From Caryophanales bacterium UBA2253 (GTDB lineage Bacteria; Bacillota_I; Bacilli_A; ML615J-28; CAG-698), in contig DDXT01000055.1 in NCBI GenBank assembly GCA_002347755.1, positions 1 through 22,217 on the forward strand: a stretch of 22,217 nucleotides of DNA, in the 5' to 3' direction. The notes below the pieces were generated by a model that searched no databases, was not told where the DNA came from, and was given only the letters and a program-made list of their open reading frames with translations. Position 1 is the first letter of the stretch; each line of letters opens with the position of its first letter. Shown here in pieces: positions 6,898 through 15,769 of the stretch. The position numbers and the translations under genes are program-made.

Positions 6898-7998
6898 ATG
6901 TCCTTCTGGGTTCTGTTTGCCATTGACATTATTTTACTGGTTCTCGTTTACTATTTCGTAAACAAATTTGCCTTAAAAAAACAAGGCAATGTTGTCAAGA
7001 AGCGCGAGAAACTAATCAACCTGTTATTGGTTGCTTTCTTTGTTTTGTTCATTGTTACGATGTTTTTGGTCGTTCCTCCGGTCGATGTCGTCTATTCCGC
7101 GATTTTTTCGCTGGAAAAGATCTGCATCCTGGCGCTGGCCACCACCGGAATCATTCTGATCTTCCGAACATCGATGACGACGAACTTCGCGCAAGGCATT
7201 TTAGCAACCTTGGGTTCATACTTTGCTTCGGTCATACTGTCAAACTATCTGGTTGATTCCGGATTTCCGCTGTGGCTGGTTTTGACTTTGGCCATTTTGG
7301 CGGGAGCCTTGTTCTCGTTTGTGGTCGGACTTCTGATCGATGTCATCATCATTCGCAATTCCAAATATCCGAATCCGGTCAGCAAGCAGATCATCACCAT
7401 GGGGTTGGTCTTGGCTTTTACCGGATTGATTCCGGTGGTTTTTACCAAACCGACCGAATTCTATTTGTTGCCGCCGATCGCCACTGAATCGCTGGCCATC
7501 AATATCTTTGGTTATGACAAGAATATTCCGATGCGAATCATTTATGTTACCATCATTACCGTGGCGGTTTTGGGAACCTTGTTCGCCGCCCTGCGTTATA
7601 CAAAGTGGGGATTGGGAGTTCGCGCGACCGCTTCCAATGAAATGGTCGCGGGGATGATGGGAGTCAACACGCGCATCATTACCGCCTTGAGTTGGGGAAT
7701 CGCCGGCGGGTTGGGAGCCCTGGCGGCTTTCTTCCTGGCCCAACAAATGACCCAGCTGAACCCCGCTTTCATGATCAATACTCAAGTCAACGGGTTTCTG
7801 GCTTCCGTGTTGGGAAGTTTCAATTCCTTCGGCGGGCCGATCGTCGGCGCCATCATCATCCAAATGCTGCTCTCGCTGCTTCCGAACGTGGAAGGATTGC
7901 AAATCTGGGCTTCGGTCGTGGTTTACTCTTTGATCTTATTGATTGTTCTTCTCAAGCCGCTGGGCTTATTCGGGAAGAAGATCACCAAGAAGGTGTAA
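6898..7998 (+). CDS. livH: LivH-type permease of a HAAT ABC importer
   Basis: The 366-residue membrane protein carries the LivH pattern: a first conserved segment LALATTGIILIFRTSMTTNFAQG, a cytoplasmic coupling loop RYTKWGLGVRATASNEMVAGMMGVN and a final GLFG tail. It pairs with LivM to form the membrane channel of a hydrophobic-amino-acid-type (branched-chain amino acid, amide, short organic acid) importer. Typical LivH is about 290-300 residues; here roughly 60 extra residues at the N-terminus add two membrane segments (about 4-24 and 37-57) joined by a basic loop. The gene starts 3 bases after the previous stop, with a GGGGAAAGG site just upstream, so translation is probably coupled. Substrate is not decided by sequence; neighbours suggest an organic acid rather than an amino acid. 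Confidence 0.9.
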   Translation: MSFWVLFAIDIILLVLVYYFVNKFALKKQGNVVKKREKLINLLLVAFFVLFIVTMFLVVPPVDVVYSAIFSLEKICILALATTGIILIFRTSMTTNFAQGILATLGSYFASVILSNYLVDSGFPLWLVLTLAILAGALFSFVVGLLIDVIIIRNSKYPNPVSKQIITMGLVLAFTGLIPVVFTKPTEFYLLPPIATESLAINIFGYDKNIPMRIIYVTIITVAVLGTLFAALRYTKWGLGVRATASNEMVAGMMGVNTRIITALSWGIAGGLGALAAFFLAQQMTQLNPAFMINTQVNGFLASVLGSFNSFGGPIVGAIIIQMLLSLLPNVEGLQIWASVVVYSLILLIVLLKPLGLFGKKITKKV

Positions 7999-7999
7999 G

Positions 8000-9061
8000 A
8001 TGCGACTGGGAAAGTTCAAACATGTGAATAACAAAGAGTTGTTCACCAAGATCATCAAACATCCGTTTTTTGGAATCATCATGTTGGGAGTGGCCTTGCT
8101 TATCATTCTGCCATTCTCCGGATATACCCTTCGTGGGGCTCTGGGGCAATCCATCACCTTTACCGTTGTGGCTTTGGGATTTTCGATCCTGCTCGGATAT
8201 TCCGGCTTGGCCTCCCTTGGCACCGCCGGATTCGCGGGCATCGGGGCTTATTCGCTCGGATTTCTGACCAACCAGATGGGTTTTCCTTTCATCGTCACGC
8301 TGATCGTGACGTTGGTCTTTGCGATCATTCTGGGGACCATCGTCGGGTTCATTTCCCTGCGGATCGAAGGAATCTATTTGGGAATCATTACTTTGGGATT
8401 GTCCGAAATCGTCAATCAAGTCTTCATCAGTCTGTTCGGGGACGGAAATTACCAACTTTCCGCCTTTCGGCTGTTCGGAATCAAGATGAACGCGCAATCG
8501 ACCTTCATCCTTTTGGTCATCATCATGGTCGCGGTCATGTTGATCATCTTGAATATTTCCAAGAGTCCAACCGGACGGGCGATGCTGGCCATGAAGAACA
8601 GCGAATCGGCGGCGCAAGCCATGGGGATCAGCATTCTGAAATACCGTTTGTTGGCCTTCATCATCGCGACCGTTTTCGCGGCCTTGGGCGGAATGCTGTA
8701 CATGGCTTTTCAAAAGAATGTGTCGCCAGCGACTTCCAGTCAACCCGGGGTTTTCAATCTGGCTTATTCTTTGAACATTCTGGCAGCGGTCGTCATCGGC
8801 GGAAGCCGGTCCATCTTCGGAATTTTCTTTGCCTCGCTGCTGGTTTATCGCTTTGACGTCATTTTGAATGCGCTCTTTCGGAACGCGAACATCAATGGCA
8901 ATCTGATCATCATCCTCAGCGGGCTGATCATCATTCTCATTGTCATGTTCTATCCGGGCGGTTTAAGCCGATTGGCCTTGATGGCAAAATTGAAAATTAA
9001 AAATTTCTTTAAGAAAATGAAAGTCAAGTGGAAGGAGTACCGTTATGGCAAAGAAGATTGA
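8000..9061 (+). CDS. livM: LivM-type permease of a HAAT ABC importer
   Basis: The 353-residue membrane protein shows LivM signatures: GFSILLGYSGLASLGTAGFAGIGAY near the N-terminus, LRIEGIYLGIITLG, the coupling loop SPTGRAMLAMKNSESAAQAMGI and VIGGSRSIFG. It is the second channel subunit with LivH. The ATG at 8000 is chosen because it lies one base after the livH stop, with AGAAGGTG just upstream; an earlier in-frame start would overlap livH. The C-terminus ends in a strongly basic tail (KLKIKNFFKKMKVKWKEYRYGK), longer than in most LivM proteins, which faces the cytoplasm where the extended LivG acts. Its last 17 bases overlap livG. Confidence 0.92.
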   Translation: MRLGKFKHVNNKELFTKIIKHPFFGIIMLGVALLIILPFSGYTLRGALGQSITFTVVALGFSILLGYSGLASLGTAGFAGIGAYSLGFLTNQMGFPFIVTLIVTLVFAIILGTIVGFISLRIEGIYLGIITLGLSEIVNQVFISLFGDGNYQLSAFRLFGIKMNAQSTFILLVIIMVAVMLIILNISKSPTGRAMLAMKNSESAAQAMGISILKYRLLAFIIATVFAALGGMLYMAFQKNVSPATSSQPGVFNLAYSLNILAAVVIGGSRSIFGIFFASLLVYRFDVILNALFRNANINGNLIIILSGLIIILIVMFYPGGLSRLALMAKLKIKNFFKKMKVKWKEYRYGKED

Positions 9062-10469
9062 ACGGTGGCGTCGGACCTGGCTTTCGAATAAACTGGATAC
9101 TTTGGGGGCCAAGATCGCTTTCTTCCAAGATTATCTTTTGGTCAACAATGACAAAATAAGGGATCAGACCGAAACCGTTTTAAAAGAAGAAAAAGAATGG
9201 GAACAGGCGGCTTTGGCCAAATTGGCCTTCCGATTGAAAGTCGAAGACCCGATTCTTTCCGAGATCAAAGCCAAGGAAGTAAAAGTAATCAACGAAAAGT
9301 TCTATTGGCACTTTCGGGCTTTAAAGCAAACGGCCAAACGCCGAACCGCCAGGTCAAAATCCTCTTCCGAAACCATTGCCAAATGGGCTGACGAAAAACA
9401 TCATTCCTTGGCGGCTTCCCAAAAAGCTGCCCTGGACAAAATCGAAAGAAAATACACGACCACCAATGCTTTGGAAGCCCAAAGGGAATATCAAAAAGCG
9501 CAAGCGGCGAATCTCGCCAAATTCGAGCAATTCTCCCAAGATTGGAAAGCTTTTCAAGAAAAGCGCCAAGCGGATTTTGAAAAGAAGACCAAATCAACCA
9601 TCGAGAAACTGCAAAAGCAACAGAATCAAACCATCCAGGATCTCAAGCGGTTCGATTCGGCTCTCGATGTAAATAGCGGACAGCTGGACGATGGCGTCAT
9701 CCTGCGTCTGGACGCCTTGTCAATGCACTTCGGCGGTTTGAAAGCTGTCGACAATTTGAGTTTTGAAGTAAAGCAGGGGGAAATTTTCGGTCTCATCGGA
9801 CCCAACGGCGCCGGAAAAACCACCGTCTTCAACTGCATTACCCAATTCTATAAACCGACTTTGGGGAACATTTACTACCGGAATCGCAAAAACGAAGTCA
9901 TCAACATGAATGACTACAAGACCCACGAAGTCATTCGCGAAGGGATCGTCCGGACTTTCCAAAACGTGGAACTAATTTGGGAAATCTCGGTGTTGGACAA
10001 CCTGCTGGTCTCCGGACATACGATTTACAAAACCGGATTTTTCTCGCATGTGCTTAATTCCCGGCGTCTGAACCAGGAAGAACAGGTCATCCGGAAAAAA
10101 GCCGAATGGGTTTTGGAAAAACTGAATTTGACCTTTTACCAAAACATGATCCCATACGGTCTTCCTTACGGAATTCTGAAAAAAATCGAATTGGCCCGAA
10201 CCTTGATGGTCAATCCCCGGCTGATCATTCTGGATGAACCGGCAGCCGGACTGAACGAAGAAGAGACGCAAAACCTCGCGGAGATCATCCGGAATATTCG
10301 CGCTCAATTTGATGTCACCATATTCCTGGTCGAACATGACATGAGTTTGGTCATGAATCTCTGCGATACCATTTGCGCCATTTCCTTTGGAAAGAAACTT
10401 GCCATCGGAACTCCGGCGGAAATCCAAAATGACAAAACTGTCATTGAGGCCTATTTGGGAGGCGATTAG
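9045..10469 (+). CDS. livG: LivG-type ABC ATPase with about 217-residue coiled-coil N-terminal extension
   Basis: The 474-residue protein has two parts. Residues from about 218 onward are a complete LivG ATPase: Walker A GPNGAGKTT (252-260), a Q-loop region in VRTFQNVELIWEISVLDNL, Walker B LIILDEPAAGLN and the H-loop VEHDMSLVM. The signature motif is LPYGI rather than the usual LSYGQ/LPYGD type. Residues 1-217 are very rich in Lys, Glu, Gln and Ala and look like long helices forming a coiled coil; typical LivG is only about 255 residues. The start at 9045 has an AAGGAG site 7 bases upstream, and the extension is in frame without a good internal start, so the fusion looks real. The ATPase powers uptake through LivH/LivM; the function of the extension is unknown. 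Confidence 0.9.
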   Translation: MAKKIERWRRTWLSNKLDTLGAKIAFFQDYLLVNNDKIRDQTETVLKEEKEWEQAALAKLAFRLKVEDPILSEIKAKEVKVINEKFYWHFRALKQTAKRRTARSKSSSETIAKWADEKHHSLAASQKAALDKIERKYTTTNALEAQREYQKAQAANLAKFEQFSQDWKAFQEKRQADFEKKTKSTIEKLQKQQNQTIQDLKRFDSALDVNSGQLDDGVILRLDALSMHFGGLKAVDNLSFEVKQGEIFGLIGPNGAGKTTVFNCITQFYKPTLGNIYYRNRKNEVINMNDYKTHEVIREGIVRTFQNVELIWEISVLDNLLVSGHTIYKTGFFSHVLNSRRLNQEEQVIRKKAEWVLEKLNLTFYQNMIPYGLPYGILKKIELARTLMVNPRLIILDEPAAGLNEEETQNLAEIIRNIRAQFDVTIFLVEHDMSLVMNLCDTICAISFGKKLAIGTPAEIQNDKTVIEAYLGGD

Positions 10470-10470
10470 G

Positions 10471-11247
<777 letters not shown>

Positions 11248-11260
11248 TCATTCATCATGG

Positions 11261-11280
11261 TATCTACCGCAAGGTATATA
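11261..11280 (+). other. Small hairpin with GCAA tetraloop between livF and livK
   Basis: TACC (11265-11268) and GGTA (11273-11276) pair around a GCAA loop, with three more pairs outside a C-T mismatch. It lies in the 54-base gap before the binding-protein gene and could mark an mRNA processing or stabilising site. It is small and may be chance. Confidence 0.3.
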
Positions 11281-11301
11281 TAAAAAAAGAAGGAGAGAAA
11301 A

Positions 11302-12624
11302 ATGAAAAAATTTTTACTGTTAGTTGTTGTGCTGGCTTCAGCATTGACATTCGCTGCCTGCGGCGACGATAAGATCGAAGTTCAGGGTATCACTGATACC
11401 ACCATTTTGGTCGGAAATACTGCCGCTACAACCGGCGCCTATGCGGGCGTTGGTGTCCCTTTTAACGAGGGCATGAAAGCTGTTTTTGAACAAGTCAATG
11501 CCAATGGGGGAATTGACGGCCGGATGATTGAATTTGTCACTTATGACGATCAATTTGATCCAGCTAAAGGATCCACTTATACCGAAACTTTGATCTATAC
11601 CGACAAAGTATTTGCCATTGTTGGCCACTTCGGAACCCCGACCGTTGGCGCCACTCTTGATGTCATTCAAGAAGTCGGTGTCCCAATGGTATACGCCGCA
11701 ACCGGAATCAACGCTTTGTATTTCCAAGAGTCCGTTGGCAATCCGGTCATGGCTGTTCAGCCGATTTACAAGACGGACGGACGCGTCATGACGGCCCGCG
11801 CTTTGCAAGAAGCTTTATACGGGACACTTGCAACTCCCGCTAAATTAGGCGCGACTGCCAAAGTCGGTGTCCTGTACACCAATGATGATGTTGGAAACTC
11901 GATCAAAGCCGGCGTCGAAATTGAAGCCGAGGAATTGGGGAAAACCGCTAATTTCCAATATGAAGCGGTTACTTCCGACACCGTTGCGACGGCCGTCAAC
12001 AAACTTAAAACCGCTGGCGTTTCCGCGGTCATTTTAGCCATGAACCAAGCACCGTTTGCTTACACTCTGTCCGCCATGCATGATGTCGGCCTGAATGTTC
12101 CGGTCTTCACGTCTTATGTCAACGCGGACATTACCGCGGTCGATCATCTGAAGACGGCCGTTGATCGTCCGATCTACACCAATGCTTGGGTTGACGTTTT
12201 CTCGGAGGCTGGTGCGGCGGCGGCGGGCGCTTATGTTGCTTGCATCAACAGCACCGATTTGGATCAAGCTACCAAGATCGCTTATTACGGAAACTCATTT
12301 GCGATCGCCGGATACATCGCAGCGATGGTTTTCGTTGAAGGCTTGAGACGCGTTGAGACCAACGAAGACGAATTGACTTGGAAGAACTACATTGCGGCCA
12401 TGGAAGAGGGCCCGATTGACATTCCGATGGGCGGAACCGTTGACTTCTCCGATGGAAAACGTTGGGGAATTGACTCCATGTCGCTTTTGAAATACTCGTA
12501 TACCATTACTTTAGGTGACAATCCAGCCACTACCGAAGTTGTTGAAACTGATTTCGAAATTTTAACTGAAGCTTTCGCCAAGGTTCGCGAAATCGAAACC
12601 CTGACGGCGATTGAAGCAAAATAA
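11302..12624 (+). CDS. livK: LivK-type solute-binding lipoprotein
   Basis: The 440-residue protein begins with a lipoprotein signal: MKK, a hydrophobic stretch, and the lipobox LTFAAC with Cys20 as the lipid-modified residue. The mature part matches the type 1 periplasmic-binding (Leu/Ile/Val-binding) family, with GNTAATTGAYAGVGVPFNEG and VNANGGIDGR near the N-terminus and a VGHFGTPTVGATLD segment typical of the ligand cleft. It would capture substrate outside the membrane and hand it to LivHM. An AAGGAG site lies 6 bases before the ATG. Placement after, not before, the permease genes is unusual for this group. The family covers branched-chain amino acids, amides, ureas and aromatic or short aliphatic acids, so the ligand is not predictable. 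A hairpin follows the gene. Confidence 0.93.
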   Translation: MKKFLLLVVVLASALTFAACGDDKIEVQGITDTTILVGNTAATTGAYAGVGVPFNEGMKAVFEQVNANGGIDGRMIEFVTYDDQFDPAKGSTYTETLIYTDKVFAIVGHFGTPTVGATLDVIQEVGVPMVYAATGINALYFQESVGNPVMAVQPIYKTDGRVMTARALQEALYGTLATPAKLGATAKVGVLYTNDDVGNSIKAGVEIEAEELGKTANFQYEAVTSDTVATAVNKLKTAGVSAVILAMNQAPFAYTLSAMHDVGLNVPVFTSYVNADITAVDHLKTAVDRPIYTNAWVDVFSEAGAAAAGAYVACINSTDLDQATKIAYYGNSFAIAGYIAAMVFVEGLRRVETNEDELTWKNYIAAMEEGPIDIPMGGTVDFSDGKRWGIDSMSLLKYSYTITLGDNPATTEVVETDFEILTEAFAKVREIETLTAIEAK

Positions 12625-12647
12625 TCAACTGATGAATATGAGTGTTT

Positions 12648-12669
12648 GGGGGAGATTTTCATCTCCCCC
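12648..12669 (+). terminator. GC-rich hairpin after livK (partial terminator or mRNA-stabilising stem)
   Basis: GGGGGAGAT (12648-12656) and ATCTCCCCC (12661-12669) form a perfect 9-bp stem with a TTTC loop. The sequence after it is AT-rich but lacks a T run. It may protect the 3' end of the livK message or terminate only part of transcription, letting the binding protein be made in excess over the downstream enzymes. Confidence 0.5.
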
Positions 12670-12710
12670 CATTCACTTATAAATTTGCAAGGAAAAGAGG
12701 AATTTTTATT

Positions 12711-14021
12711 TTGAAACAAGCAAAGTTCATCACTGTCAAAGAAATGATTGATCTGGTAAAAGACAACGACCAAATTGTTGTTGGCATGGCTGCGGCCGAA
12801 CCTCAGGCCTTTATGAACAATCTGCATTTGGCGGGGGATCGCGTCAACCACGTTACCGTGACCAACTGCCTGCCGTTTGCTTACGGTGAATTCTTCATCG
12901 ATGAAAAATGGAGCCATAAATTCAATTTGGATGGCTGGTTTTATACCAATGTTCTTCGAAAAGCCCATGAACACGGAAACATTTCTTTCATTCCGAACTG
13001 CTTGCATTACGCGGGCAACAAGCGCCTTTATCATGTTCATCCGAATATTTTCATTACTTCCACGACGATGCCGGACGAACACGGCTTTGTTTCGCTTTCG
13101 CTTTCCAATGTCTATGAAAAAGAAATCATGAAACAAGCCGATCTCGTCGTTTTCGAAACCAATAAGCATTTTCCGAGAACTCTCGGTGACGTTGAAGTTC
13201 ATGTCAGCGACGTCGACTATTTGGTTGAAGTCGATTATCCGGCGCCAACCATTCCGAGTGAAGAGCCGAACGAAAAAGATTTTCTCATCGGCCGGCAGAT
13301 CGCCGATCGCATCAATGACGGCGACACCATTCAGCTGGGAATCGGCGGCATGCCGAACGCGGTCGCGAAATCACTGTACGGAAAAAAGGATCTGGGAATT
13401 CATACCGAAATGCTGACCAGCGAAATGGTCAATTTAATTAAAGCCGGAGTCATCAACGGGAAGAGGAAAACCCTCAACAATGGAAAACACGTCGCTTGCT
13501 TTGCTCTTGGCGATCAAGCGCTTTACGATTTTATCGATAATAATCCGAGTGTCGCCATCATGCGCGGATCGTATGTCAACGATCCGTACGTCATCGGCCA
13601 AAACGACAATCAGGTTTCCATCAATGCAACCATCGAAATTGATTTGACCGGCCAATGTGCCAGCGAATCGATCGGCACGCGACAATTTAGCGGCACCGGC
13701 GGGCAAAGCGATACTGCCATCGGCGCTCAGAACAGCAAAAACGGCCGTTCCTTCATTGCTCTTTATTCGACGGCGATGGTCAGAAACCCGATTACCGGCC
13801 TCAAAGAAGAAAAATCAAAGATCGTTTCCACTTTGACTCCGGGAGCGGCGGTTTCTTTGTCTCGAAACGATGTCGACTACGTCGTCACCGAATATGGGAT
13901 CGTGCAGTTGCGAGGGACGAACATCCGCGAGCGAGCGCAAATGCTGATCAGCATCGCTCATCCGAAGTTCCGTGAACAACTGACCAAAGAAGCGGTTGAA
14001 TGCGGTTACCTTCATGAGTAA
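12711..14021 (+). CDS. Acetyl-CoA hydrolase/transferase family CoA-transferase (4-hydroxybutyrate CoA-transferase-like)
   Basis: The 436-residue protein matches the AbfT/Cat-type CoA-transferases throughout: GIGGMPNAVA, the catalytic Glu233 in GIHTEM, ESIGTRQFSGTGGQSD, the NDVDYVVTEYGIVQLRG block and AHPKFREQL. It would move CoA from acetyl-CoA or another donor to a carboxylic acid through a glutamyl-CoA intermediate. In this operon it is the only visible acid-activating enzyme, so it probably activates the imported or hydrolysed acid. The start is a TTG at 12711 with an AAGAGG site about 10 bases upstream; this gives the usual family length, and earlier in-frame starts would run through the livK hairpin. 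It overlaps the next gene by 8 bases. The acid substrate (hydroxybutyrate, butyrate or other) is not resolved. Confidence 0.92.
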   Translation: MKQAKFITVKEMIDLVKDNDQIVVGMAAAEPQAFMNNLHLAGDRVNHVTVTNCLPFAYGEFFIDEKWSHKFNLDGWFYTNVLRKAHEHGNISFIPNCLHYAGNKRLYHVHPNIFITSTTMPDEHGFVSLSLSNVYEKEIMKQADLVVFETNKHFPRTLGDVEVHVSDVDYLVEVDYPAPTIPSEEPNEKDFLIGRQIADRINDGDTIQLGIGGMPNAVAKSLYGKKDLGIHTEMLTSEMVNLIKAGVINGKRKTLNNGKHVACFALGDQALYDFIDNNPSVAIMRGSYVNDPYVIGQNDNQVSINATIEIDLTGQCASESIGTRQFSGTGGQSDTAIGAQNSKNGRSFIALYSTAMVRNPITGLKEEKSKIVSTLTPGAAVSLSRNDVDYVVTEYGIVQLRGTNIRERAQMLISIAHPKFREQLTKEAVECGYLHE

Positions 14022-14835
14022 TTTTAAGTTTCTGGAGAAGAACATTTATTACGTCGTCGACGGGATTGGAAAGCCTTTCGTGATCCTCAATGGGATCATG
14101 ATGTCGACCAAGAGTTGGCAACCGTTCATCCGTTCTTTCTCGGCCCAAAACATGGTCATCCGTCTGGACTTTTTGGATCAAGGCCAATCAGACAAACTGG
14201 GGGGAACGGCTTATGATCAATCCTTGCAAGTCGAAGTCCTGAAAGCTTTGGTTGAGCATTTGCGACTTCCGAAAATCTCGGTGGTTGGGATCTCTTACGG
14301 CGGCGAAGTTGCTTTGCAATTTGCGGCCAAATACCCGGAACTGGTCGATCGGCTGGTGTTGTTCAACACTACCGCTTATACATCGCCTTGGCTTTCGGAC
14401 ATTGGAAAAGGCTGGATCGCGGCCGGAAAAACCCGCGATGCCATGCACTATTATTATGTGACCATTCCCGTCATTTACTCCCCGATCTTCTATGAAAAGC
14501 GGCTGGATTGGATGCGAAGACGGGAAACGGCTTTACAGCCGGTTTTTTCCAATCCTGACTTTTTGGAGGCCATGGAACGCCTGACCAACAGCGCCGAACA
14601 CCATAATTTGGTGGCCGATCTGGATAAGATCGTCGCCCCGACTTTGATCGTCTCTGCTGAACAGGATTACCTGACGCCGATGCACAATCAAGAGTTATTG
14701 TACAAACGCCTGAAGAACGCTCAATGGATCAAGATTCCCGGGTCCGGTCATGCTTCGATGTATGAGAAACCATTGCTTTTTACCACGTTGATCCTTGGTT
14801 TCGTCAATGCTTTGGATGTAGAATACAGCATTTAA
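14014..14835 (+). CDS. Alpha/beta hydrolase 1
   Basis: The 273-residue protein has the alpha/beta-hydrolase fold pattern and a full catalytic triad: Ser94 in GISYGG, Asp218 in SAEQDYLTP and His246 in GSGHASMYEKP. It lacks a signal peptide and so acts in the cytoplasm, probably on an ester, lactone or thioester. The usual HG before the oxyanion loop is replaced by NG in FVILNGIMMS, which is uncommon. The ATG at 14014 overlaps the CoA-transferase end by 8 bases, indicating coupled translation; a TTG 18 bases upstream is possible but less likely. In the operon it may open an ester or lactone form of the imported substrate or hydrolyse a CoA ester. The exact reaction is unknown. Confidence 0.87.
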   Translation: MSNFKFLEKNIYYVVDGIGKPFVILNGIMMSTKSWQPFIRSFSAQNMVIRLDFLDQGQSDKLGGTAYDQSLQVEVLKALVEHLRLPKISVVGISYGGEVALQFAAKYPELVDRLVLFNTTAYTSPWLSDIGKGWIAAGKTRDAMHYYYVTIPVIYSPIFYEKRLDWMRRRETALQPVFSNPDFLEAMERLTNSAEHHNLVADLDKIVAPTLIVSAEQDYLTPMHNQELLYKRLKNAQWIKIPGSGHASMYEKPLLFTTLILGFVNALDVEYSI

Positions 14836-14851
14836 GAAAGGACAATGAAAA

Positions 14852-15733
14852 ATGGAAAAGAAACAAGTATTACTAAAAAACGGCGAAACTTACAGTTATT
14901 TCGAAAAAGGGGGCGGCTCCAAGACTTTGCTATTGATCCACGGCAATTTGTCTTCTTCAGTTTATTTTAAGCCCTTGTTAGAGCGATTGCCCAATGAAAT
15001 CAAAACTTATGCTTTTGACCTTCGCGGCTATGGCGATTCGACCTACGTAAATCGACTTTCTAGTTTAAAAGATCTGGCCACGGACGTCAAACTGTTCTTG
15101 GACGCCTTAAACATCAAAAAAGCCGATGTTCTCGGCTGGTCTTTGGGCGGGGGCGTGGCCATGGAATTCGCCGCCGCTTACCCGGAACGTTTGGGTAAAC
15201 TGATTTTGTTATCCGCCACTCCCCACCGTGGTTACCCCATCTTTAAAAAAGATGCTACCTTAAAACCGCTGGTTGGTTATGTTTATTCAACGCCGGAAGA
15301 AATGGCTTTGGATCCGCTGCAGGTCAAACCGGTGTTGGATGCGATTGCGGCCAAAAATGCGGCTTCCCTGGCTTACATTTATGATTTGACGGTTTATTCC
15401 CACCTAAAACCTAGTCCCGAAGATAGCGCTCTGTACATTTCGGAAACCATGAAACAAAGAAACCTCGCCGATGCCGATTTTGCCTTGGCCTCCATGAATA
15501 TGGGCGACGCTTCGGGTTTTTACGGTCCGGGGGACAACGCCATCAAAAGCATCGTAGCTCCGACCCTCCACATTTGGGGAAAACTGGACCGGACGGTTTT
15601 GGAATACATGGTTTTGGATAATGTGAAAGCCATTAAAAACTCGACGTACCTGTCCTTTTCAGATTGTGGCCACTCCGCCTTGGTGGACAAACCGGACGAA
15701 CTCACCAAAGCCGTCTTAGATTTCATAAAGTGA
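14852..15733 (+). CDS. Alpha/beta hydrolase 2, intracellular PHB-depolymerase-like
   Basis: The 293-residue cytoplasmic protein has LLIHGN (oxyanion region), nucleophile Ser97 in GWSLGGGVAM, Asp246 in WGKLDRTV and His274 in DCGHSALVD. The GWS-type elbow and the overall pattern (FDLRGYGDSTY, SLKDLATDVKLF, RGYPIFKKD) resemble, from memory, the intracellular polyhydroxybutyrate depolymerases of Bacillus; this likeness was not tested by a search. If right, it would release 3-hydroxybutyrate or shorter esters for the CoA-transferase, SDR and thiolase upstream. An AAAGGA site precedes the ATG. It is the last gene of the operon; its TGA stop is followed at once by a strong terminator. A general esterase or lactonase role is the alternative. 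Confidence 0.85.
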   Translation: MEKKQVLLKNGETYSYFEKGGGSKTLLLIHGNLSSSVYFKPLLERLPNEIKTYAFDLRGYGDSTYVNRLSSLKDLATDVKLFLDALNIKKADVLGWSLGGGVAMEFAAAYPERLGKLILLSATPHRGYPIFKKDATLKPLVGYVYSTPEEMALDPLQVKPVLDAIAAKNAASLAYIYDLTVYSHLKPSPEDSALYISETMKQRNLADADFALASMNMGDASGFYGPGDNAIKSIVAPTLHIWGKLDRTVLEYMVLDNVKAIKNSTYLSFSDCGHSALVDKPDELTKAVLDFIK

Positions 15734-15736
15734 AAT

Positions 15737-15767
15737 AAAATCGTTTAGGGTTTTCCTAAACGATTTT
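15737..15767. terminator. Strong bidirectional terminator between hydrolase 2 and glnA
   Basis: AAAATCGTTTAGG (15737-15749) and CCTAAACGATTTT (15755-15767) form a perfect 13-bp stem with a GTTTT loop. A and T runs at the outer ends of the arms give T-rich tails on both strands. It closes the 11-gene operon and the convergent glnA gene. Confidence 0.92.
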
Positions 15768-15769
15768 TG

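Noticed and set aside
5869..7998. Fusion of the KAS III-like protein with LivH by readthrough of TGA at 6892
   Set aside because: The two genes are in the same frame with only AAC between stop and ATG, but each has complete domain ends and livH has its own ribosome site.
9289..9597. Antisense open frames opposite the LivG extension and elsewhere
   Set aside because: They lack ribosome sites and domain motifs and mirror the codon pattern of the real gene on the other strand.
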